64,000 nucleotides of DNA from Spirosoma agri (GTDB taxonomy: Bacteria; Bacteroidota; Bacteroidia; Cytophagales; Spirosomataceae), in NCBI RefSeq assembly GCF_010747415.1, contig NZ_JAAGNZ010000002.1:496001-560000 (forward strand). The letters run 5' to 3'. The position numbers and the translations under genes were made by a program. Of the stretch, positions 44,802 to 51,936 are shown piece by piece (positions within the stretch are counted from its first letter, which is position 1; each line of letters begins with the position of its first letter). The notes below the pieces were generated by a model. That model was not told where the DNA came from and ran no database searches. It saw nothing but the letters and a program-made list of their open reading frames with translations.

Positions 44802-45590
44802 ATGAAGCAACTAGTTTTAGTATATCGTATAGCCCTGCTTTGCCTATTTAGCATACCGGTGATTCCGTCGCTGGCTCAGACGGCCTTACCCGAGCAAACG
44901 TATACCTACCTGATCTACCATAAGTTATCACCCGGGTTGACCATACAGGATGCATTGCCCGTTGAGCGCGAATGGCGTGCCATCAATCAGGCGGCAGTGG
45001 ACGAAGGTAAACTCATTGGCTGGTACATGATGGTCAAGCAGATGAGTTCGGATCCGAACGCGGAGTACGATTACATAACTGTGATCGTTTCACCGGAAAT
45101 GAACATGAAAGGGGCATCACCAGAGGCTATGAAAAAGATCTACGGCGATAGCGTGCAGACCCGCATGACCAGTCTGCAAAACCGGGATCGCGCGACGGCC
45201 CCGGTCGTGAAAATGGAAATCTGGAAAACCATGATTGCTTCCTTTGGCTCCGGTTTTGCTCCCGAAAAGTCACCTCTGCTGCTGGTCGATTTTATGAAGC
45301 CACGTGATTCATCCAATAAATGGATGGTCTTCCCACCGTTAATGCAATTCTACCGCGAAGGAATGAAACGCAACGAACTGCTCGGGGGAGGACTTTCGGG
45401 ATTGGTCGTCCCGAATGGGAGTGAAAAAGGCTATAGTATGCTTTCATTCCAGAACGTGACCAGTTTGAATGTGATCGATGATGCAACCTCCGAAGTCGTA
45501 AAGCTGCGGAATCAATTCAATAGTTCACTAGACATCGTACGGGAAGAGGTTCTACGCGCTATGGAATACACGAAAAGACCCGCAAAGTAG
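44802..45590 (+). CDS. Secreted protein of unknown function
   Basis: A 262-residue protein with a signal peptide (MKQLVLVYRIALLCLFSIPVIPSLAQ). I recognise no domain. The visible sequence has two similar halves of dimeric-barrel-like character ('YTYLIYHKLSPGL...WRAINQAAVDEGKLIGWYMM' and 'LLVDFMKPRD...MQFYREGMKRNELLGGGLSGLV'), hinting at a duplicated ferredoxin-like fold. It is the last plus-strand gene of the sugar locus, separated from the SDR by 163 bp and followed by a bidirectional hairpin. Confidence 0.75.
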   Translation: MKQLVLVYRIALLCLFSIPVIPSLAQTALPEQTYTYLIYHKLSPGLTIQDALPVEREWRAINQAAVDEGKLIGWYMMVKQMSSDPNAEYDYITVIVSPEMNMKGASPEAMKKIYGDSVQTRMTSLQNRDRATAPVVKMEIWKTMIASFGSGFAPEKSPLLLVDFMKPRDSSNKWMVFPPLMQFYREGMKRNELLGGGLSGLVVPNGSEKGYSMLSFQNVTSLNVIDDATSEVVKLRNQFNSSLDIVREEVLRAMEYTKRPAK

Positions 45591-45609
45591 TCGTCCGGGA
45601 AACATTGAC

Positions 45610-45658
45610 TGGGTACATTGGTGATCGAGCTTGCTTACGTTAACCACCAATGTACCCA
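45610..45658. terminator. Hairpin between convergent arms of the sugar locus
   Basis: A perfect 14-nt stem TGGGTACATTGGTG (45610-45623) with its complement at 45645-45658 and a 21-nt loop. It lies between the two convergent transcription units, so it probably works in both directions. Confidence 0.7.
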
Positions 45659-45696
45659 ACTCGCTACTTGATCTGACATATACTTTACCACAGCAA

Positions 45697-48060
45697 TCAC
45701 GCATAAACCCGAACCTCCATCAGCGCAGCCGGAGCTGCTCCATTCATGGCTTTTAGATGAATGGTTAGGCTACTGGTAGCGAGGGGCTGATCAAAGCGGA
45801 TCGTGTTCCGGCTCTGGTGGTTTTCGGTTTGGTGAAAAATTCGTTCGTTCTGGTCGTTGCAAAGTACATACTCCCGAACGCAGAACGGGGAGGCCGTTTC
45901 GGGATGAATCATGATCACCGATTCGAGCGGGTGGTCGAAATCCGTATCGAAAAACAATTCGACGCGCCTGATTTTCTTCTTTTCTGCCCAGTGGAGCGTG
46001 ATTGTCGGGTCTGTATCGGTCGGGGAGGCCACCCAGGCGTTCGGTTGGTTGGTGGGACGCTGGATACCATTGCGGACGTTCTTGGCTTCGAACAAGCGAA
46101 TGCCCGGCTCAATAGTCAGTGTGATGTTGTGACCTTTGGGTCGTCGTTCGGGGCACCAAAACTCAAACGTATCGACGCCGATGTCGTCGGTTGGTTCCTG
46201 TTTTCCGTAGTTTGATACCGCCGGATTGGTCTTGTTGAACACCGATAAAACACCCGTTGCTCTCAACTGGCTGTACTGCAAACGAACAGCGTCATTCTTC
46301 AGGAACGTAACGAATACATATTCCGTCTGATCAAGTTGGGTGTCAAACGCTAACGGGATTTCCTGCTTCCCTTTGCGCAGCGGAATGGTCAACGTGTGTA
46401 GTGTTACATCCGGCGTATGGTTGCCCGGTTTATTACTTTTGCGCAGTTCCACAACCAGCGTTGTATCCTGATCAGCCGTCACGTAAGCCGTTAGTTTGGG
46501 AACCGGACCGGCTGAGAGGGGCAGCATCTGAGCAGCCGATTGTAGTAGCGGAACCAGCGGCCCGTCAGGCGGCAAACTGGTCAACATCAACTCGCTGGAA
46601 GCAGATACCTGCGCCTGTTGCGCCAAGTCATTATTGTCCAGTAGTTTAAGTCCGGGTATGTGATGCCCGATTTTTAGTAGTTCCTGCTGTAGAGACCGCA
46701 CCGGCGGACCGGCAATCCCTTGCGTCTTCTGACCGGATGGTATTTGCTGACGCACATGAGACGCAAGGGATTGCCGGTCCGCCGGTGCGGTCTCTACGGA
46801 TAGGTCGCGTGGTTTCAACCCGTCGCGGGTGCAGAGGGCGGCCGCCATACCCACGGCCTGACCGACATAAGCACTGGTACCCATCACCCGCGAGGAACCG
46901 AACGCGACGTGGGAGGCCGAAATGATACGGCCCGCTAGGAACAAATTGCTAATGTTTCGGGAATACAGGCACCGGTACGGAATCTGGTAAATACCCTTGC
47001 TGTGCCATTGGTTGCAGCCGGGTTTTTCGCTAAATACGCCATCAGCGGGGTGTAAATCGATGCTCCAGCCACCAAACGCGACCGCATCCGCATATTCGCG
47101 CTGCTCCACAATATCCTGCTGGCAGAGAATGTAGTCACCCTCGAACCGACGGCTTTCACGTTTGCCGGGTATGTGGCCGACCCATTCGAGCGTGAGCGTG
47201 TCGGCTTCGGGAAACTGACCCGAATTTTTGATGTGATTCCAGACGCCGTATACCACTTTCCACAACTCCCATTTGATCCGTTCCGTGTCGTGAACGGTGT
47301 CCAACCGCCCCCCATATTCGATCCACCACAATTGGCAGCCGTACTCCTGCGCATTGAACCGACGGTACCGGGGGATTTTGGTAATGTCATCCAGCGCGTA
47401 GGCCGGCGGAACGAAGCGAACCGGCCGACCCGTATCTTTTGTGTAGAAATAAAGCGAATGCCCCAGTAACTCACCGTATTCAGCCGAAGGGGCGAATTTT
47501 TCACCAAATTCTTCCGCTGATTCGGCACCCATCCGGAAGGCAGCACCAGCCTGAAAGCCTACGATTCCGTCGCCGGACGCATCGCAAAACAGGGGTGCTA
47601 CCAGATCGTACATCGTGCTGTTCTGACTGCAAAACGCTTTCACGCTACTGATCGTGTCAGGCGATGATTTCTCTACTTCATACACGGCGGTGTTCAATAG
47701 AAGGGTGATGTTGGCCTCACCAATGACTTTTTCGAGGAGAATCGTGTCGAAAATCAGTGGATTGCCTTCGGGATTACGATACCAGTTTTCGAGTAACACT
47801 TCGTCAATGACACCACCTTCCCGCGCCCAGCGGTTGTTGTTACCCATGTGCGACGTAGCGCCCAGTACCCACAGCCGTACTTCACTTGATGCGTTGCCGC
47901 CCAGCACGGGACGATCCTGCACCAGCAGCACGCGAATGCCAGCCCGAGCTGCTGTGATCGCGCAACATACACCCGATAAGCCTCCGCCTACTACAATCAG
48001 ATCGGCATCGTGTCGGATGGTTTTTAAGGTTCGTTTATCGGTTGCTTGTTCGCGTATCAT
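45697..48060 (-). CDS. FAD-dependent oxidoreductase with C-terminal carbohydrate-binding-like region
   Basis: A 787-residue protein. The FAD-binding Rossmann motif is at the N-terminus ('ADLIVVGGGLSGVCCAITAARAG', 'LGGNASSEVRLW'), with 'FCDASGDGIVGFQAGAAFRMG' and 'NLFLAGRIISASHVAFGSSRVMGT' typical of the FAD_oxidored family. The last 300 residues are beta-rich and discoidin-like. No leader is visible. The start overlaps the end of the GH2 gene by 26 bp. A 39-bp perfect inverted repeat (46689-46797) lies inside the coding region without breaking the frame. It may oxidise a sugar product of the locus; the reaction is unknown. Confidence 0.87.
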   Translation of the reverse strand: MIREQATDKRTLKTIRHDADLIVVGGGLSGVCCAITAARAGIRVLLVQDRPVLGGNASSEVRLWVLGATSHMGNNNRWAREGGVIDEVLLENWYRNPEGNPLIFDTILLEKVIGEANITLLLNTAVYEVEKSSPDTISSVKAFCSQNSTMYDLVAPLFCDASGDGIVGFQAGAAFRMGAESAEEFGEKFAPSAEYGELLGHSLYFYTKDTGRPVRFVPPAYALDDITKIPRYRRFNAQEYGCQLWWIEYGGRLDTVHDTERIKWELWKVVYGVWNHIKNSGQFPEADTLTLEWVGHIPGKRESRRFEGDYILCQQDIVEQREYADAVAFGGWSIDLHPADGVFSEKPGCNQWHSKGIYQIPYRCLYSRNISNLFLAGRIISASHVAFGSSRVMGTSAYVGQAVGMAAALCTRDGLKPRDLSVETAPADRQSLASHVRQQIPSGQKTQGIAGPPVRSLQQELLKIGHHIPGLKLLDNNDLAQQAQVSASSELMLTSLPPDGPLVPLLQSAAQMLPLSAGPVPKLTAYVTADQDTTLVVELRKSNKPGNHTPDVTLHTLTIPLRKGKQEIPLAFDTQLDQTEYVFVTFLKNDAVRLQYSQLRATGVLSVFNKTNPAVSNYGKQEPTDDIGVDTFEFWCPERRPKGHNITLTIEPGIRLFEAKNVRNGIQRPTNQPNAWVASPTDTDPTITLHWAEKKKIRRVELFFDTDFDHPLESVIMIHPETASPFCVREYVLCNDQNERIFHQTENHQSRNTIRFDQPLATSSLTIHLKAMNGAAPAALMEVRVYA
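46689..46797. repeat. 39-bp perfect inverted repeat inside a coding sequence
   Basis: Arms 46689-46727 and 46759-46797 are perfectly complementary over 39 nt, with a 31-nt loop. It is read through in frame and encodes about residues 422-457 of the FAD oxidoreductase ('TAPADRQSLASHVRQQIPSG' then 'QKTQGIAGPPVRSLQ'), at the junction between the FAD domain and the beta-rich C-terminal part. The GTAGAGACCGCACC end and GGGATTGC core look like a mobile palindromic element. Confidence 0.9.
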
Positions 48061-50185
48061 TCGTTAGATCAATCGTTTGCGTAAGAATAGTAAAGCCCGT
48101 CGGTTTCACAACGGCTACAGTAAGGGTCTTATCGAAGCCACGAACCGGAATCGTGAGATCGATGCGCTGGCCCGGTTGAAGGGCGAGCGTGCTTGTATGT
48201 ACACCGTTGATGTTGAGCGTGTAGTTCTGTAGGGTATAGGCGGGGAAATCCGCTCGGGCCGTGACCTGAAGAATAAGCGAGTGAACACCTTCCGGACCGG
48301 GTTTCCAACTCGTTTTCTCGATAGTTACGGGTGCCATCTCGCGCTGGTAAGTCGCATACGCAGGCCGTTTGCCACGCTCAGGTCCGACCAGACCCCACGG
48401 ACGATAGCCGTTCGGGTTGGTCCCCTGATGGCGGCTTTGGTAATCGTTGAATGACCACCACGACGCACCAATGACGTAGGGCCGCTTCCGAATCTCCCGA
48501 ACTACGTTCTCAACATCGGCAATCTGCCCGGCTTCGCCCGTTTCGGTATCGGCCCGACGTCCCCATTCGCTGATCAGAATGGGCTTATCCGGGTAGAGCT
48601 GGTGAATATGATCCAGCGCTTTGGCATGGTTTCCGTACGTATTCGTCGAGACAAAATCGCAGTACTGGCTCGCTTCATCCTCCGGTTTTTTGGGGAGAAT
48701 ATTCAGCCGCATGGACGCGAACGTATAAAGTCGGGTAGGATCGAGGGTGCGGGCGAAGGCGATCATGTCTTTCGTCCACCGTTGACCGGAGGGCGTTTCC
48801 GACAGATATTCGTTCCCGACGCTGTAGGCAATGATGCTGGGGTGACTCCAGTCGCGCTCGGCCATTTCGCGGAACTGCTGCTGGAACTTTCGGCGAATGG
48901 TGTCATTATCCATCTGCTTTTGCGTCAGTTGCCAGTTACCCGCTTCCGAAATGATCAACATGCCGTTGCGGTCGGCCCAGTCGTAAACGGCTTCGCTGGG
49001 CGTGTAATGCGTCAGGCGGTGAAATTCCATCCCCGCTTCTTTCATCAGCCGCAGATCTTTCTCGATAAGCCAGTCGGGTTCCATTGATCCCAGACCCGGA
49101 TAATCGACTACGCGGTTACCACCCGCCACTTTGATGGGCTGACCATTCAGGAGCAGCTGCGCGTTTCGAACTTCAACCTTCCGAATACCGAAGTTCGTCG
49201 TTGTTGTGTCGACTCCTGCAACAACCTGTATCGCATAAAGCGTTGGCTGATCAACACGCCAAAGGGCCACATCAGCCGCCTTAAGAGTCGTTTCGGCTTC
49301 CAGAATGGCCGTTTGATTAGGACCGATAGCACCAGTGCTGTTCTTCCACTTTAGCATCAGCGTTTTCGCTCCCTGTCTGATCTGGTACTGAATGGATGGG
49401 GTAACGGCCTGACCGGATGCGTTCCGGATGCGGGTTTTGACCGTTACGACGGCGCTACCTTTCGCCCGTGATCCGGGGTTCAGATCGGGAGTGGCTTCTA
49501 CTTTCAGATTCTCTACGTACACATCCGGCTCCACGGTTAAGTAAACCGGACGAACCAATCCTCCGTAGTTCATCCAGCCGGGAAACGGATCATTTGGCCG
49601 ACCATTGTCTTTGGCCCCCGGAATACTGCCCGGTAGCCAGGTGTTATTATTGACCGAAATCGCCAGATTATTTTCCGTGTCGCCAGTTAAGAAGTCCGTC
49701 ACGTCAACGCTGAACGGCGTGTAGCCCCCCTCGTGCGACGTGACTTTTTTACCGTTGAGCCATACGACGGTCGTATAGTAAGCGCCATCAATATGCAGCA
49801 GCACGCGTTTTTTGGCAGTTGGTTGCCAGGTAAACGTACGCCGGTACCAGGTTGTACCTGTGTAAAACTGATACCGCGGATCGACCGAAAAGCAATGCGG
49901 GACGTTGACCTTATCCCAGCCGTTGGTCGGTATTTTTGTACTAAACCATTCTTCCGCTTCGCCAACGCCAACCGGATCGAGCGCGAACCGCCATTCACCA
50001 TGCAGCGGAATGGCTTTCGGATCGCGAATGGAATATTGGGCCTGTACTGAACCGCTCAGGCCAGTTAGCAAAATCAGGCTGTACACGCAACTAAGTGCTG
50101 TTAATGTTACACGAACGTTGGTCCGTATGGCACGCGTGAGTTGATGGACACGGACTAAAGTCCGTGGTACGTTGGTTCCTATCAT
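48035..50185 (-). CDS. GH2-family glycosidase (beta-galactosidase/beta-glucuronidase-like)
   Basis: A 716-residue protein with an unusually long n-region before a signal peptide ('LTALSCVYSLILLTGLSGSVQAQ', near residues 27-50), a GH2 sugar-binding domain ('GEWRFALDPVGVGEAEEWF', 'TGTTWYRRTF'), an immunoglobulin-like domain and a TIM barrel. The acid/base Glu is in 'SVGNEYLSE' and the nucleophile in 'PILISEWGRRAD'. 'GASWWSFNDYQSRHQGTNPNGYRPWGLV' is typical of the beta-glucuronidase/galactosidase branch. In a glucuronate locus beta-glucuronidase activity is plausible but unproven. The ATG overlaps the symporter stop (ATGA). Confidence 0.9.
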   Translation of the reverse strand: MIGTNVPRTLVRVHQLTRAIRTNVRVTLTALSCVYSLILLTGLSGSVQAQYSIRDPKAIPLHGEWRFALDPVGVGEAEEWFSTKIPTNGWDKVNVPHCFSVDPRYQFYTGTTWYRRTFTWQPTAKKRVLLHIDGAYYTTVVWLNGKKVTSHEGGYTPFSVDVTDFLTGDTENNLAISVNNNTWLPGSIPGAKDNGRPNDPFPGWMNYGGLVRPVYLTVEPDVYVENLKVEATPDLNPGSRAKGSAVVTVKTRIRNASGQAVTPSIQYQIRQGAKTLMLKWKNSTGAIGPNQTAILEAETTLKAADVALWRVDQPTLYAIQVVAGVDTTTTNFGIRKVEVRNAQLLLNGQPIKVAGGNRVVDYPGLGSMEPDWLIEKDLRLMKEAGMEFHRLTHYTPSEAVYDWADRNGMLIISEAGNWQLTQKQMDNDTIRRKFQQQFREMAERDWSHPSIIAYSVGNEYLSETPSGQRWTKDMIAFARTLDPTRLYTFASMRLNILPKKPEDEASQYCDFVSTNTYGNHAKALDHIHQLYPDKPILISEWGRRADTETGEAGQIADVENVVREIRKRPYVIGASWWSFNDYQSRHQGTNPNGYRPWGLVGPERGKRPAYATYQREMAPVTIEKTSWKPGPEGVHSLILQVTARADFPAYTLQNYTLNINGVHTSTLALQPGQRIDLTIPVRGFDKTLTVAVVKPTGFTILTQTIDLTNDTRTSNR
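50149..50166. repeat. Small palindromic repeat at the 5' end of the GH2 gene
   Basis: CACGGACT-AA-AGTCCGTG, 8-nt arms with a 2-nt loop, at codons 7-13 of the GH2 gene. GTACCACGGACTTTAGTCCGTG-like palindromes are, from memory, frequent extragenic repeats in Cytophagales genomes; that frequency is not checked here. The hairpin would sit just after the start codon in the mRNA. Confidence 0.5.
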
Positions 50186-51918
50186 TCGGTGATTTGTTCG
50201 TTAACAGGTGTGTTAATTGGAGCCGTAGCAACGACGCGCGATGCCCGCCAGGGAATTAGGGCCGCCAGTAAAACGACCCCTGCGATGGTTGCGGTGATGC
50301 CTGCGCCCGTGGTTGTCAGGAAACTTAACCCGAACAGCATCACGGCCGTGAAAACCAGCGATCCGGCAATGACCTGTAGACCGAACCGATTTTGTTTTTT
50401 GACTTCAACGGCTTCGATCGCCAGTTCGGTTTGCGCGTTAACTGTCTGTGCATCATCCCGCTTCTGCTGCCGGGCCACCAGATAGCGGTAATAGGCATCG
50501 GCCATTCGACCCTGCGAGCGTGCCCAAAGCTCATAGCCGAGCAGCAGCAATAGCGGTATGCCCATGCCAATCGCCGTTTCCCAGGCACGCGTCAGCTTAT
50601 AATCGAAAAGAATCGGTAAAAGAATTTTGGCGAATAGATTGACTGACAGGCCAATGCCCGTGATCCAGAGCGTAGCGCGGCTGGTCAGGCGTTTGGAAAA
50701 CAGCGCCCAAAGGGGAGGAGCCAGCAATGGTCCGCCCGAAATAGCCGAAATACTCAACACAACTTCAACGATGCCGCCTGCCGCCGGAACCAGCAACGCA
50801 ATGCCGATCATGCCCAGCCCGAATACCCACGACGAGCCACGAGCCACCCGAATCAGTTGTCTGTCAGAAGCAGCGGGGTTGATCAGTCCTTTGTAAATAT
50901 CGTTCGTAAAAACGGCGGATACGACATTCAGCGCGGTGTTGGCGCTGGCCGAGGTGGAAAAATACATACCGGTCAGCATCAGGCCCAGCAGGCCGGGCGG
51001 CAACACGAGCTGGCATATTTTCAGATAGGCGTTCTCCGTGTCCAGTCCTACCAGCCCCGGATTGATGGCTTTGTAGATCATGGGCGGCATCATCCAAATG
51101 ATCGGACTGATGAGGTAAAGACCCGCGAACAGAAACGCCACTTTTCGCGCTGATTTGGGACTGTCTACGCTGGTGTAACGTTGCACGAATGTCCAGTTGC
51201 CGCCAATGTACGCAATGTGATAGAGGACAAACGCCAGGACGAAGCCAATGGTGTACTCGCCGTTGAGCAGATTGAAAAAGTCGTCCGGCACTGCTTTTGT
51301 AAACCCGTCGAAGCCACCGACCCGATCCAGTGATAGCGGTAACAGAATGAACACAGCCGCCGATAAGACCACAAATTGCAGAATATCCGTGACCATCACG
51401 GCCCATAAGCCACCCACGGCGGTATAAGCGATCATGAACAGACCCAGCCCAATGGTGCAGGGAACCAGCGGCAGATTGAGCGACGAACTAACCAGCTTGG
51501 CAACCGGATACAGCACTGATCCTTTGATGAAAACGCTGACCAGCGTAAAAATGAAAATGTATACTTTCTGAACCGTTAAGCCAAGTCGTTCGCGAATGAA
51601 CTCAGCCGCCGTCAACGCGCCAGCCGCTTTCCAGCGCGGGGCAAGGTACAGGCCCGTAACCAATGCACCAATGCACATAGTCCATTGAATCGTGATGGCG
51701 ACCCAGCCGTATTTGTACGCAATCGATCCCCAGGCTACGAACGTTCCGGCGGAGAAGAAGCTCATGAACAGCGACAGGCCACCAATGAACCAGGGTACGG
51801 CCTCGCCACCCGCAAAAAACGATTTCAGATTACGTCCCGTCCGGGCAAAGAGCATGCCGATTCCCAGCACAAAGGCAGAGAACAGGACGATGACGGCGGT
51901 ATCAATGGTTGTGTTCAA
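50182..51918 (-). CDS. Sodium:solute symporter (SSS family)
   Basis: A 578-residue membrane protein with about 14 hydrophobic segments. The start 'IDTAVIVLFSAFVLGIGMLFARTGRNLKSFFAGGEAVPWFIGGLSLFMSFFSAGTFVAWGS' shows the SSS N-terminal signature, and 'GGLWAVMVTDILQFVVL' the sodium-binding region. The family imports sugars, organic acids or amino acids with Na+. Between a GH2 and a toroid glycosidase gene, it is the likely inner-membrane importer of the released sugar or uronic acid. Its stop overlaps the GH2 start. It lies 18 bp after the upstream gene. Confidence 0.93.
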   Translation of the reverse strand: MNTTIDTAVIVLFSAFVLGIGMLFARTGRNLKSFFAGGEAVPWFIGGLSLFMSFFSAGTFVAWGSIAYKYGWVAITIQWTMCIGALVTGLYLAPRWKAAGALTAAEFIRERLGLTVQKVYIFIFTLVSVFIKGSVLYPVAKLVSSSLNLPLVPCTIGLGLFMIAYTAVGGLWAVMVTDILQFVVLSAAVFILLPLSLDRVGGFDGFTKAVPDDFFNLLNGEYTIGFVLAFVLYHIAYIGGNWTFVQRYTSVDSPKSARKVAFLFAGLYLISPIIWMMPPMIYKAINPGLVGLDTENAYLKICQLVLPPGLLGLMLTGMYFSTSASANTALNVVSAVFTNDIYKGLINPAASDRQLIRVARGSSWVFGLGMIGIALLVPAAGGIVEVVLSISAISGGPLLAPPLWALFSKRLTSRATLWITGIGLSVNLFAKILLPILFDYKLTRAWETAIGMGIPLLLLLGYELWARSQGRMADAYYRYLVARQQKRDDAQTVNAQTELAIEAVEVKKQNRFGLQVIAGSLVFTAVMLFGLSFLTTTGAGITATIAGVVLLAALIPWRASRVVATAPINTPVNEQITE

Positions 51919-51936
51919 GAGTAGGTAAATTAGCGA

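Noticed and set aside
46689..46797. Insertion sequence or frameshift in the FAD oxidoreductase gene
   Set aside because: No transposase, no terminal repeats beyond the arms, and the reading frame stays open; kept as an in-frame palindromic repeat instead.
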